A DNA stretch of 64,000 nt from Micrasema longulum (GCA_022494885.1 JAGVSM010001712.1:1-64000); one strand, 5' to 3'; positions 23,331 through 34,990 are shown, counted from the first letter of the stretch. Notes: generated by a model from the letters alone, not told the origin. Made by a program: numbers and translations.

Positions 23331-23720
23331 CGAACTTCAGCCCTGCGGGAAATTGGATACAAAAAATGTTTTCATGCGCGCGGTAAAAATTAGAGCATTA
23401 AATTGTACTGCAAAGTTTCTTGAAAATGTACGAAAAAAATATTTTCATAAAAACGCTTTATTTTGAACGACGTCATTGTTTCATATGAATCAACCAATGA
23501 TATGAGAGCTGTGAGGGATATTCGGTTTGCTTTCCGTAAACAAACAAACCAGTCAGAGAAGAACCTCTGACGTCACACGCGGATTTGTTTCAGAAATACA
23601 AAACTTTAAAAAATCATAGCGCCGATAATACGACATATAAAAATTTCAAAAATTAAAATTGGCTCAGTTTTATAGTCTTAACAAATAAAAAAATATGAAA
23701 AAATCACTGAACTTCCTCAT
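23331..23720 (+). mobile_element. MITE-A copy
   Basis: The same order of blocks as at 7163, from GAACTTCAGCCCTGCGGGAA to CACTGAACTTCCTCA, with TGACGTCAC retained on the right side. Confidence 0.8.
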
Positions 23721-23754
23721 TTTGCGTGCCATAATAACTTAAGGCATCTTAAAT

Positions 23755-24396
23755 GGCGGCCTCCGTAGAGTAGCAGTTGAGATGCTTGACTCACGCACGA
23801 AAGGTTCATAAAAATTAAATTTGAATTTTCTCAAGCCTGAATGTTCTGTGATGCGATTCACCGCTGTAAATGTGCCTCCTGGGGCTCAATCACAAATGAC
23901 TATCGACGTGCTAAGTATTTGAGCGATCACAACGAACAATTATAAACAGGCTGAAGTTATCGCGGTCGCGGTCGCGTTGCAAAACGCCAAACGCCTTCAA
24001 CAATTGTCTAGTTTAATATCTTTCTCAATTTGATTCAAAACAAATAAATAGCATGATAAATTGTGAACAAAAAAATAAAACTAAATTATTTTACTTACAG
24101 TTTAGGAATATTCTCCATATTTACACCGGTAAAATTCAAATTTGTGATTGATTATGCGTTGCGAAACGTAAATATTTTGAATTTTGACATTTAATATTAG
24201 GTGTTGCCAAGTATCAAGTTGAAGTATGACAATATTAAAAAAATATAATAATCCCGATCGATAACTTTCACGGATGTTTCATTGTGACCACGCGTACGAT
24301 AAACAACCACGGTGAAAAATTGTTATCACGCCGCTAATTAGCACGTCGATAGTCATTTGTGATTGTGCTGCTGGCCTGTTGTGATGTGTAAAGAAA
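23755..24396 (+). mobile_element. SINE-1, full copy split by a DNA transposon
   Basis: The head GGCGGCCTCCGTAGAGTAGC starts at 23755 and the body runs to GCCTCCTGG at 23882. The remaining CTGGCCTGTTGTGATG appears at 24371. The 480 bp between are an inverted-repeat element. Confidence 0.85.
23887..24365. mobile_element. Non-autonomous DNA transposon nested in SINE-1
   Basis: The ends are inverted repeats of about 27 bp: CAATCACAAATGACTATCG on the left and CGATAGTCATTTGTGATTG on the right. Internal sequence shows no transposase. The target duplication is imperfect (CCTCCTGG versus GCTGCTGG as the best reading). Confidence 0.8.
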
Positions 24397-24956
24397 ATCG
24401 TTTAGTATCAGATCACAATATTTTACATTTGATCGTATTTGATGACCCGACATTATCGCAAAATCATAAATATGATAAATAATAAATTAAAATAATCGAC
24501 TCGGTGTGTAAAGTAAAAAAATATCTCTGTTGGATGATCATGATTATTGCGTCTGATAGATAATTGCGAATATTGATTTCACGGACTAATGAAGATTTTG
24601 ATTGAAGTCATTCCGATGGAAATTTTTACAAGAGATTGTACTATATACTAGTAGTGTACAGTGTACAGTATACCTATACATAATACAATCCAACATAGCT
24701 TTTGACGTTTCAAATCAATGGACACCGATAAGTCTCGCTATTTTTACTTTTCCGTTTATTATTATTCGGAACATGATTTTTTCGATACTTTCAAGCGCAA
24801 ATTCGTTGAAAAAGAAAAAAAACTCTTAGTCATCACTAAAAAATAATGCATTGTGAAACTCGCAAATTCTGTGATATTGAATATTGACTTTAAAAACTTT
24901 TAAAAGAGGTTAACCCTTTGGTCCATGAACATAGATTTAGCTTCAAAATTATAACA
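24397..24956. other. AT-rich DNA, nothing recognised
   Basis: The 75-codon frame at 24602 has no recognisable features. Confidence 0.45.
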
Positions 24957-25135
24957 ATAAAAATACTTTATAGTTTTATTCCATTTTTATTTATAATATT
25001 TTACCATTTTTTTGCCAGTGACCGGGTTTCGTCGTGACCGACATCGTCAGACTGGTGGGAGACTAAACAAGTTTCTTTGTTAAATACAAGTGCAAGCAGG
25101 GGTTGTAAATCATGATTTTATATAATTATGTAAAT
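24957..25135 (-). repeat. Repeat with hammerhead-like core, left arm of an inverted pair around the LINE
   Basis: About 125 bp here (24957-25078) are an inverted copy of 28572-28695. A third relative lies at 47765-47865 in an Apc intron. The repeat contains the motif at 25015-25055 and ends in CAGGGGTTGTAAATCATG, shared with the 47.8-kb copy. Confidence 0.8.
25015..25055 (-). ncRNA. Candidate minimal type-I hammerhead ribozyme
   Basis: On the minus strand the order is CCAGT (stem I), CTGACGA (fits CUGANGA), stem II GTCG/CGAC with a GTCA loop, GAAAC, a very short stem III around CCG, GTC (cleavage triplet), then ACTGG, which closes stem I with CCAGT. All core positions agree with the hammerhead consensus. 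Penelope-like elements and retrozymes are known to carry such minimal hammerheads. Activity is inferred, not shown. Confidence 0.65.
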
Positions 25136-25272
25136 AAAAGAATTTAAATTAAAATCATTTAAGTATAAGGTAATAACAATTATAAGAATATAAGTTTTGT
25201 TTGAATGTATATAATAAAAACTGGTGTAAAATATATAATTTTATGAAGTTTTACAGTGAAAACTGCACTTGT

Positions 25273-25300
25273 ATATATTTATTTATTTATTTATTTATTA
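25273..25300. repeat. (TTTA)n microsatellite, probable LINE 3' tail
   Basis: Seven TTTA units in plus orientation, AAAT on the strand of the LINE. This fits the simple-repeat tail of CR1/Jockey-like elements and marks the probable 3' end of the copy. Confidence 0.7.
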
Positions 25301-25435
25301 TCATTATATTACATACACAAAATTATAATTTATGTAAAGTTGCTTTGACTGTCTAACTAGGGCTATTTACCCCGTTCTAAAACAGTCAAAAAAATATAAA
25401 AAACAGTAATCAATTTATAGAAACAGTTATAAAGA

Positions 25436-25620
25436 TACAGGACAAAGTGAAAAACAAAGTAAAAAATGGAGTAAAAACATGGTAAAAAATGTAGTAAAAA
25501 CATAGTAAAATTGTAGTAAAAACATAGTAAAATTGTAGTAAAAACATAGTAAAATTGTAGTAAAAACATAGTAAAAATGTAGTAAAAACATAGTAAAAAA
25601 TGTAGTAAAAAAAACGTAGC
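25436..25620. repeat. Minisatellite of about 21 bp in the LINE 3' region
   Basis: At least six imperfect units of GTAGTAAAAACATAGTAAAA. It creates overlapping spurious Tyr/Phe-rich minus-strand frames that are not genes. It lies in the 3' UTR of the fossil LINE. Confidence 0.85.
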
Positions 25621-25919
25621 AAAAAAAATAAATTATTAAAACAAAGTAATAAATGCAGTAAAACATAAAAACAGAATACATAGTAAGAAACATATTTAAA
25701 GTCATAATAAAAAAATGAATGTATGTTGTATAGCAAAAAGCGTATTTAAAGAAAGAAAAAAAAAAAAAACCAGCATATTAAAAAATAAAGTAAAAGATGT
25801 GATAAAAATTTAAAAAAATAAATACATAGTTAAAACAAGTTAAAAAGTCATGAGGATCTTAAAAATTAAATCAGCAAAAAAATTAAATCAGCAAAAAACT
25901 AAAAATATATATTAACAAT

Positions 25920-26342
25920 TTAAATTAAAACATGTGTTGGCCATCTAACAGCCGCCATTAACCCCTCAGACTCCCTGCGACCAATTTCTCCAAGGAAAGT
26001 AGTCAGCAACCTCTTTAGCTTGTGGTTCTTGCAACATTTCCATGACTCTGGCATTATATTATAAAGCTTTTGTCCTATGTAGGAGTATTGTCTCTGTGCT
26101 AAGGAAGTTCTAACTATTTGTCGAGAAATCAGATCGTTACTGGAACTCCGAGTCTCATATTGATAGGCAACTGATGGATGTATATCTCTGTTAATGTGAG
26201 TGACCACCACTGCTCTCAGTAAATATTGCTGTCTTATATCAAGCACTGCAAACTCCTTGAATAAAGAATCACTCTGATATCTAAAAGGCTTTTTTAGAAT
26301 GGTTCTTATCAATGACTTCTGTGCTTTTGCTGCTGGGTCCAA
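25920..26342 (-). pseudogene. LINE ORF2 C-terminal part, frameshifted
   Basis: In the frame that overlaps the break, VIAWGSCTKTELDPAAKAQK continues the reverse transcriptase C-terminal domain. It was displaced from the upstream frame by a small deletion near 26375. Residues such as SYIGQKLYNIMPE match the conserved end of LINE ORF2. Confidence 0.8.
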
Positions 26343-26376
26343 CTCTGTCTTGGTACAGCTACCCCAAGCAATTACA

Positions 26377-28623
26377 TTACGTCATGATAGAGTTTGCCAG
26401 TGCAAAGTAGAAGGATTTTAAGTCTCTGGGTCTTAGTATATTCCTTAGAGGTAGAAAAAAATGTATCAAGCGTTTAATCTTATATGAAATCGTTTCAATT
26501 TGAAAATTCCACCTTAGAAACCTATCAATTTTAATACCTAGGTATTTGATGTTTGTGACCGATTCCAACTGTACACAATTACAGTTTAATTCACCGTGGC
26601 ATTGGTGCAGCTGTAAATCGTAATTGGCACGTGGTTGCCCTGCCAAAGTTATGCTAAAGCAAATATATTTTGTTTTTTCTGAATTCAAAGTAAGCAAATT
26701 GTTATTCAACCATTTTTTAATCCTTGTCAGATCAGTACTTGCTTTTTTATGGAGCTCGAACCAATTTGAGGCATTGTAAACAATAGCTGTATCATCAGCA
26801 AAGGAAAACAACTTGCCCAAAGACTCTCTTGTACAGAGATCATCAATATATACCAAGAACAGTAGTGGTCCCAATGTGCTACCCTGAGGAACTCCAAAAT
26901 TAAGATTAGCAGGGCAGCTTATAGTGTCGTTCACCCTAACTCTTTGGACTCTATTGGTCAAATAGCTTTCAAACCAATTGTGTAGGTTTCCTGCTATACC
27001 CAAATTTTCTAGTCTCTTTAAGAGAATTTTGAAGGAAATCGTATCGAAAGCCTTAGCTAAGTCCAAAAATATTGCCATACATTTTTTACCACCATCGAGA
27101 TGTTTAGTAATTTCTTGGGTTAGGTTTGCTATTGCGTTTTCCGTACCCATGCCCTTTCTAAAACCATATTGATTATCAGAGAGAAGGTTATTATTTTCAA
27201 TGAAAGAGCTTAGTCTAGCTTTGGCAATTTTTTCAATTATTTTAGAGATTGTGTTTAGTAAAGAGATAGGTCTGTAGTTTTGAATTAGATTTTTCTCACC
27301 ATTTTTATACAAAGGTATCACAATTGACTCCTTTAGGTGTTTAGGAAATACTCCACATTCAAAACTAAGATTAAAAATATATGTTAGTGGTTTTGCTACA
27401 TCATGTTTTAACAATTTTATTAATTTGGATGTGATTTTATCTGGGCCCATAGATTTACTCTGTTTTAGGCAGTCAATGGTTTTTATTATTTCATCAGTCG
27501 TTGTTTTTATAGAATCTAGTTTTTGTAGTGGTGAAGTAGAAGGTATATTATTAAAAAGAGTATCTTCGTTAGATTTTGTTTCTTTCAGAATCTTTTCAGA
27601 TAAGGATTCACCAACGGAAGTAAAATATTTGTTTGCATAATTAGATATTATTTGGGTATCTGAAGTTGTTGTTTTATTATCTAGATCAATTTTGTGTAAA
27701 AATGATGTTTTGTTCTTTGTCGTTTTAGTAATCTCTTTAGCTATTTTCCACACATGACTTGGATTAAAATTATTGTTATCGTAGATGAGTTGTCTATAGT
27801 ATTTTTCTTTGGCTAATCTTATATATTTTTTACAATTATTTCTGTAGTTTTTATATTCTTGTTGTACGGTAATATCATGTGGATGTTTTTTAGCTTTTTG
27901 GTGTAGTACATTACGTTTGTGAATAGATTTGACAAGAGCATGGGTGATCCAAGGAGTTAATTTTAGTTTCTTATGTGGAACAAACTTGAGAGCGGTATGT
28001 TTACAAATGTAGTGGTTAAAGGTTTGAGCAAACACATCCATTGCTTTATCAACATCTGTCTCCGTGTAAACGTTTTCCCATTGTTCTCTTTGAAAATCAT
28101 TAAGAAAACTAGAGTAATTCAATGTCGATATGCAAGATATCTTTTCTCTAGTTGGAAGATTTATAGATTTGATACAAATCGCAATAGAGTGGTGATCTGT
28201 TATATCAGAGTGAATAATAAAAGTATCGAAGTTTGAAATGTGTTTGGTAATAATATGGTCAATACATGATTTGCTCTCACCTCGCTCCCTTGTGGGGGAG
28301 TCTAAGGTTAGATTCAATCCATGTTCCGCAAGGAAGCATTCATAATCGTTAGCTTGACTGTGTTTATTAAGTATGGTATTGATATTGGTATCTCCAATAA
28401 CGACCTGACTTCTTGTATTATTCATATCCTTTAAGATAACATCGAGGGAGTCTAGAAATGGATCAATGTTTTGAAAAGATGGTGACCTGTAAATAGCCAA
28501 CAATGAAAAATTTTGATCTATGGTAACCTTTAAACAATCTGCTTGCATTAATACAATTTCTTCTACATATAACATAGAAACTTGTTTAGTCTCCACCAGT
28601 CTGACCATGTCGGTCACGACGAA
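26377..28623 (-). pseudogene. LINE ORF2 remnant: endonuclease plus reverse transcriptase
   Basis: About 749 codons after an in-frame TGA. The first 20 or so codons lie inside the hammerhead-containing flanking repeat rather than in typical endonuclease sequence. The apparent start at 28617 is GTG and should not be read as a true start. The reverse transcriptase carries the FADD catalytic motif. The frame breaks just after the ANSIMT block. Confidence 0.85.
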
Positions 28624-28740
28624 ACCCGGTCACTGGTAAAAAAAATTATAAATAATAGTGGAATAAAACTATAAGGTATTTTTATTATTATAATTAAAAT
28701 GCAGTTCCACCAAGAAATGTCAGTAGAAAAACTCAAAATA
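28572..28740 (+). repeat. Repeat with hammerhead-like core, right arm of an inverted pair around the LINE
   Basis: Inverted relative to 24957-25078. Shared blocks include the TTATAGTTTTATTCCA region and ACCAGTGACCGGGTTTCGTC. The outer part (TTCCACCAAGAA) recurs near 30858 and 48932, in both orientations. Confidence 0.75.
28595..28637 (+). ncRNA. Hammerhead-like motif with a broken core
   Basis: The same architecture as the 25-kb copy (CCAGT, stem II, GAAAC, GTC, ACTGG), but the core reads CTGACCA. The G at the catalytic G8 position is replaced by C. The stems are intact, so it is a probable inactive relative. Confidence 0.6.
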
Positions 28741-29689
28741 TTAGTTTTTAAACTTTAAAAAAAATATATAACAGTGATATAAATCTGCGCCTTCATGGAA
28801 TTGCAATAAAAAAGTTGTTATTTTTCCAATACAAAAATATTTACAAAAATGGATTAAAACCCCGCATTATAATCTAATTTTTTTTTTGAAAAGGAACTTA
28901 CTTGCTATCTTAATATAATATCGAGGTTTGTAAAGTAGTAACTACGTCTACTCTTGATATAAATAATATTTGTATTTTTTTTACAAATTTCCAATTCAAG
29001 AATTTATTGCGCCTTTAAAATTCTATTATATCCTAATATCCGAACACCTATTTCAAAGTAAACCAGTTTTATGGAATGGAAATCTCAAAATCTCTTTCCA
29101 ATATTGTTTGACGGAGGTGTCAAGTTTGAAAATGAATTTAATTTGTATAATGTCACAAAACCGTAGCAAAACGCGCACACCATATTTGCGTCCGTGAATT
29201 TTGATCGATTCTGTTTTATAGACGTCGTCAAATTCTAATATTATTTTTGTGCTACCTTTTCGAAATTAATGATCTGTGAATTATTTTTGATTGGTTATTT
29301 CGTTATTATTTTTGACTCATGTTTTTGTACCAAACAAATTGTAAGTTTCTCTACGCGGACGGATTGGTTTTGACCCTTTGAGACCTGAGACATACGGCCA
29401 CCAGAAAAGCTTTTTTTTCTGTATAAATGAAAGGTGGTAAAAATGAACGATTATTGAAAATTCTTTTCATCTGTTCTTTTTCATTATTATTGTTATCTTT
29501 TATTTTTTACAAGTAGAATTATGCCTAGTGGCTTTTCACGGGTACGCCTTTTTTCTTATTTTTTGCATTGTATTTACTTATATATCTTTACCCCATCCCC
29601 TCTTTATAGTATACTGTAGATATTTAGTCAATTTTCACTTACAAAGTTTATATATTTATCAATATTTTATTCTATAAAGAAATTATCAA
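28741..29689. other. AT-rich DNA, nothing recognised
   Basis: No supported gene or element. Confidence 0.45.
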
Positions 29690-29835
29690 TAAACCAACAA
29701 TATGTTCATATACCACTAATTTTCTCAAATTGGACGGTTTGGGTACGTGGGAAGAAAATGCCTTAAGGCAATATGCTCGTCCATCTGCATATTTTATGTA
29801 AACTGATATGTATATAAAGTGTTTAAATTAATAAT
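29690..29835 (+). mobile_element. LINE 3' UTR fragment
   Basis: It shares TTTTCTCAAA, GGTTTGGGTACGTGGGAAGA and GCCTTAAGGCAATATGC with the minus-strand LINE at 33815-33905. No coding part is kept. Confidence 0.65.
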
Positions 29836-30839
29836 ATATGTATAGAAAACTATAATTGGCATATAAATTTTTTAAAAAGGCATATTTACAAAATGAATGA
29901 CTATATATTTAAAAAAAAATATTTATTATAAACATTACATATACATTAGTTGATCACAGAAACACAGTTTAAAGTGACACAACCAGGAACGACCCATGCC
30001 TGTGAACCTGCCCCGACTCGCCAGAAAATCCGTGTTGAGTCGGGACAAAATTATTACGTTTATTAATAAAATAAATAACTACAAATATTTTAAAGATATG
30101 GTTTGAAAGCCAGTTTAATAATGATTTATCTTTCATAGCGTTTATCCACTTAAATACTTTCTAACGATGTTTTTTTTAAGACATAATATAGGCGTTTTTA
30201 TGATTAACCCAAACATTTCCATTTTGGGACCCTTTTCGACAAAAAGAATCAAGTATAAAGTATTTTTTTTATTTAAAAAAAAACTTCTTTTAAACGCGAG
30301 AAAGTTGTTCAACGGGACGCCATTTTAAGTGATTAGCAGTCGAGGATTTTTTACTGAAACAATAATCATTAGAATTTGCCGAAATGATGCTATGTGCTCC
30401 TTTTGCTGTAGAAAATTACACTAGAGTTGTTTTAATAGTATTGCCAGTGTAACAAAAATATTTATAGAATTCAAAACCAGAAGTCCATATTATCATAATA
30501 CGTGTAGGTCCAGGGACGCTAGAGGTTAAGTCTTCCCCAGAACTTGGAAGGTGTTTATATTGGCCGAGCTAGATGCACTACTGGTCTATTCCAATTAGCT
30601 CGGCAAATAAACACGGTACGTTGGGTCTTGGGTTAAAGAACCTCGTTCTCTCCTCCGATTAGACAATTTCGCGGTAGAAATGAGATTTTCCTAGCGCTGG
30701 CCGAGCTTAACACAAAATCAACTAAATAAAAGTCTCATCGTTTTACCACTATTCGCACCCGATTGTGCATAGGACACTTCATTAGTGAACCAAATGCGGC
30801 GTATCTTGACCGAAAAACATATTTATTTAATTTAAGTTT

Positions 30840-30990
30840 GTAAGTGAAAATTCTTGGTGGAAGTTTATTGTAACTTATTATTGAAATAAAAGACGAGTGA
30901 TACTTTAATCCACAAATTTGGAATATCCAGTGACCGGTTTCATCGCTTTCGCAACATCTTCGAGACTGGTATCTTTATTAAGAAATTTAA
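30840..30990 (-). repeat. Divergent member of the hammerhead-repeat family
   Basis: It shares GTGATxxTTTAATCCACAAA and the CCAGTGACCGG block with 48830-48950. In the 48.8-kb copy a TTCCACGAAGAATTTTCACT piece lies on the other side and inverted. Confidence 0.55.
30926..30970 (-). ncRNA. Hammerhead-like motif with one extra base in the core
   Basis: Minus strand: CCAGT, then CTCGAAGA (one base inserted in CTGAAGA-type core), a stem closed by GAAA loop (TTGC/GCGA), GAAAC, CGGTC and ACTGG pairing with CCAGT. Stem I is perfect. It belongs to the same repeat as 25015 but a more divergent branch. Confidence 0.5.
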
Positions 30991-31093
30991 TGTTTTTATA
31001 CAAAACAAGAGTTAAGGATAGAGGATTCAAAATTATATGAAATTAGATTAAATTAAATTATTTTTGTCTTAAGGATCATTGACAAAGTGTTTC

Positions 31094-31341
31094 TGGGCCC
31101 CGATTACAATGGTAAGTTAAGTTAAGTTAAGTTAAGTCTTCAATTTTATCTACAAAGTAAAATTAAGTTTTCTGTATGAAAAGCAGAATATGCATACATG
31201 GTTTTCTTCTTAACACGCTCAATTATAGGTAACCGACGAAGATACTTTAAATGTTCATGCAAATATAATCAGTTTTGTACACAAATATCGGTTTTTCTTT
31301 ATAGACAGTCCAAGATAACTTTCCATTGTAATCGGGACCCT
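31094..31341. mobile_element. MITE with GGGxCCCGATTACAATGG ends
   Basis: GGGCCCCGATTACAATGG (31096) faces CCATTGTAATCGGGACCC (31322). A GTTAA pentamer array occurs just inside the left end. No clear target duplication. Confidence 0.75.
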
Positions 31342-31580
31342 GGTTAACTAATGAGTTGATATAATGATATTATAATGAGGTTATGAGTTTATAATCTTAA
31401 AAAAAAACTTACATTATACATAATACAGTAAAAAAATCATGAAAAAGTTTTTCAAATTAACAAAATATATACATACATGCTTAAAGAGTATGAAAAGCGT
31501 ATTAAAATTACCTATACATAATAAAAGGTAAAAAAGTATGAAAAGGCATTGAAAATATTTTAAAAGTATAAAAAAATTTA

Positions 31581-31938
31581 CAGGGTGTTCATTAAACCCT
31601 GTTACACCCGAAACCACAATCATCAGTATGAGCAAGAAGACATTTGGCACATTAAAATTTTTTTTTAGAACGAATAAAATTTAAAAATATAATATATCAA
31701 AAAAGCAAATGGTTGCTTACTTCTGCTTTGGAGAAACGAGGAGGGGGGGGGGGAATCTGATACTGCGCCGCGCTCCCCGCACTTCTCCCCTGCAGAAGTA
31801 AGCGACCATTTATTTTTTTTATATTTTATTTTTTAAAAATTTCTTTGCTATAAATATTTTTTTAAATATGCTAATATGTCTTCTTGCCCATACTGATTAT
31901 TGTGGTTTCGGATGTGACAGGGTTTAAATAACACCCTG
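31581..31938. mobile_element. MITE-B, full copy
   Basis: Starts CAGGGTGTTCATTAAACC, ends with its inverse, and is flanked by TA. The interior includes CTGCGCCGCGCTCCCC as in the 22.4-kb copy. Confidence 0.85.
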
Positions 31939-33680
31939 TATATTCAGCATTCGCATTCTCTGGATCAACTAATACGATTTATTCAAAGTACTTCTGAAAA
32001 AATAATTCTTCAATTCGCACGTCCTGTTTCTGTATTTTGATATTGGCACTTAAAATCTTTGTGGCAATTTATTAAATCCCTCGATTGTATTGCAAAGCCT
32101 ATGTATTGCAAAGGTCTAGTACTACACTCCTGGTAGGTACCTCGTGGCCTGAAATATTCGGATGTGATGTGCCGTTTGAAACCAAATCCCGTGACGAGTA
32201 GGTATCGTCGCAGCATCACCCGGCGCATCATGCATCAGTTGTCAGCTAGCTACCAGGGGCGAATCGTGTATAGAAGCGATCATGCGCAGCTTACCATTAT
32301 ATTTGAGTAACCATAATAATGTTTTATTGTAACTTTATTTACCGAAAAACAAATAAATAATTAACATTTATTTTAAATCATTTCCATCGTTTGTATTTTT
32401 ATCCTAATATAAATATAAATTTTAATCAAGCGCACCCAGCGCCTGCGGTAAACCTAGAAACTAGCTGATTATTCCAGCTTATTTTTTCATACAAGTAAGT
32501 ATACTATATTTTGAATGTATTAACCCCAGTGCGGGTTTTTTCTCCTTGATTAAACTTGCAGATTACACAAATTATTTGAAGATTCTTGATTTTGAAAACA
32601 GTATTTCAAACATTGTTTCTTAAGGGCTATTTTTCTTTGATATGGTACTTTTGACATAAGATCATAATTACTTTCATGCGGCGCGGCCGTTTTTATCCTT
32701 GTGAATTTCTAGAACGATTCGGCCTGTTGACATTTCAATTGAATGCCTAATATCGACTGAATTCATAGTGCTATTTTTATATATTTTTTTAATGAGTTAT
32801 TTGTTAAAGTAATAGACAATATATCTATATAATATAATAAATCACGAAGTTACATCGTTTGAGTTGATTTCACGGATGAGAGTTGTTGCACACAGAACCA
32901 CAGAAAAATATCAATTTATAGTATATATTACTTACATCATATTATGTACCTCCTACGTACAAATATATGATATTTTTTTATAGCTTACCCGTAAATAAAA
33001 TCACAATTCGCCACTGCTAGCTACTCGTATATAGAGTTGCAAGATGCAATGATCGAAGGACCGTTATAACGCACAAGATAAAACTAATTCTCAATATTTT
33101 CTTTCATCGGTTCAATGAGAAATTCCGCGTATTCATGAACTCATGCAAGGAATCGTGGTAACTACTATTCGAGGTTAGTCTCAGTACTTTATACACGTTA
33201 TGCTCACCGCTATCTATGGTCTATTACATATGATATTTTATTGAAAATCTACACCTAACCAATGACGTGTGATCAAATAGACACGTCACGAACGCGAAAA
33301 AAATCTTCCCTGCCTACATTATGTGTGTGATGAGAAATGCTTTGATTACACTGTAACCGTGCAAAACAGAACCTATAAAGTTAGTTTCATTTGTAAATAC
33401 AAAATGTTGTAATAAAATAAATAAAAAAACAACTTTGTTTTTAACCACAACCACAAAGTTAGTGCTGCAAATATAAAATTTACAAAATATTGTATTTACA
33501 TGTTTATTTTTTTATTTAAAAAAACTCTATTAAATATCTCGATTAAGGAAAGTTATCTTCAATTGTCTAAAAAGTTGTAAACGAAAGTGTGTGTATTTGG
33601 GTGCCCAATTTTAAAAAAATGCCTTAGTCCAATTTTATCGGTTTTGAGTTGGCAACACTGCCGTGTAACATAAACATAAA
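31939..33680. other. AT-rich DNA, nothing firm
   Basis: A 73-codon minus-strand frame (32231-32010) is GC-richer than its surroundings (GRxN and QSRDL segments), but I could not assign it to a family. It may be a decayed element. Confidence 0.4.
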
Positions 33681-34434
33681 TTAAATAAAAACAATATTTT
33701 TAAAGGTTAAATCTATTAAAAAAATATACTTAAAAGTTATATGTAACTAAAATAATTTTCTTTCGACCGGCAGATTATTTGACACTTTATATACATATAC
33801 AATAAATATACATATAAGGGCGGGCATATTGCCTTAAGGCAATTTCTTCCTACCTACCCAAACCGTTCAGTTTGAGAAAATTATAAATACATGGACATAT
33901 TGAATCTTAAAATTTTATACAAAAATTAAAAGCAAAGATTAACAAAAAAATATATATATATAAAAAAATAACACTATACTATGAAGAGAGGAGAGGGGAT
34001 GGGAAGAAAAGAAGAAGGATAAAGGAACAATTTGAATATTTAGATAGTGACATTTCAATCTTGACTTAAATGGGGCGTCTCTAACATTAGTGGGTAGATT
34101 ATTCCACAATCGAGCGGCTACTACTGTGAAAGAGGAGGCAACAAAATTAGAGCGATGACAGGGTATTAAAAGATTACGCCATTTTAAATTTTTACTAAAC
34201 TTTGGGGCGACGATTCTCATATAAAGATTATGTATTGAACTAAAATTTGTTGTTTTTAAAAAGAAATTCAAGCATTTTAAATCCCAAATTTTTGTCACAT
34301 TTAAAAAATATTTTTTTTATGTAATTTATGTTTTTTTATTTTTTTATTATTGCGCGATTTAAAAAAAACATTAGTTTGAAAATGGCCTAATCGTATGATT
34401 TCCTGATTTTTCGTACGTTTTACCCGACTACACC
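33681..34434. mobile_element. Second copy of the long-TIR TTAA element, with nested LINE end
   Basis: The right arm ends CGTTTTACCCGACTACACCC followed by TTAA. The left arm lacks its outer part. A minus-strand LINE 3' end (33815-34310) lies inside it. Confidence 0.75.
33815..34310 (-). mobile_element. LINE 3' end nested in a TTAA element
   Basis: The minus strand encodes ASSFTVVAARLWNNLPTNVR and DAPFKSRLKCHYL, typical of the C-terminus of LINE ORF2. The 3' UTR contains GCCTTAAGGCAATATGCCC, shared with 29740-29800. Confidence 0.75.
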
Positions 34435-34892
34435 CTTAAGTGACAGAAAAACCATGTTCAAATACCTATTCGCTAAATTTCTCTTGCCGCATATCCTCGG
34501 GAACAATGTGTCTATTTTATTTTACGTCGGCGTTTTATGCACGGTAAATCTCTCGGATAACTCGAGTTGGTAAAATAAGTGACACAGAACGGGATAAAAG
34601 AAAATGTATTATATCTTATAATCTAATGCGTGCACGATTTTTGGCAGCGAAAGACGCGACGTGTAAAATAAGAAACGGACATAAAAACCTAACTACATAA
34701 TAATAAAAATTTAATTGCGTACATTACGTCGCAACGCCGAAAACGGAAAAAGATCATAAAATAACATATTTATGACAGATGAAACGGATCGTATAATATA
34801 TTTTTCTTAGTACAACCGCGACTCGGGTTAGCGGTTAACCGAACCACATTTTTTTTTAATAATATTTTTTTCTTCTCACCCTTATTCTCATA

Positions 34893-34990
34893 TCATGTGC
34901 ATAGGATACTAAATTGGTACATCAACTGAAACATATATTGCTCATTTGTTGCATAAAGGTGAGATTGTCGATCTTACGCCTCAACATTAA
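34893..34990 (-). mobile_element. SINE-2 fragment
   Basis: ATCATGTGCATAGGATACTA and AAGGTGAGATTGTCGATCTT match the 3' part of SINE-2. No head is present. A similar short piece is at 30762-30815. Confidence 0.5.

Larger units (their letters stand above)
25250..28623 (-). mobile_element. Fossil non-LTR retrotransposon (LINE; Jockey/CR1-like) with endonuclease and reverse transcriptase
   Basis: The long minus-strand frame (28623-26377) encodes the C-terminal part of an APE-type endonuclease (LLAIYRSPSF, VVIGDTNIN, SCIDHIITK). A full reverse transcriptase follows (NYRPISLLNTISKIIEKI, NQYGFRKGMGTENAI, FLDLAKAFDTIS, FGVPQGSTLGPLLFLVYIDD, SFADDTAIV). A frameshift near 26375 moves the C-terminal domain into another frame (26342-25920). 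No upstream ORF1 and no N-terminal endonuclease segment is seen, so the copy is 5'-truncated. The 3' end is A-rich and finishes at a TTTA microsatellite (25273-25300; AAAT on the element strand). The copy is dead but young enough to keep long frames. The flanks are inverted copies of another repeat. Confidence 0.9.

Noticed and set aside
25363..25736. Overlapping Tyr/Phe-rich minus-strand frames
   Set aside because: They are the translation of a 21-bp minisatellite in the LINE 3' region in three frames.
32010..32231. GC-richer 73-codon minus-strand frame
   Set aside because: No domain recognised and no splice sites of good quality nearby; kept only as unassigned sequence.
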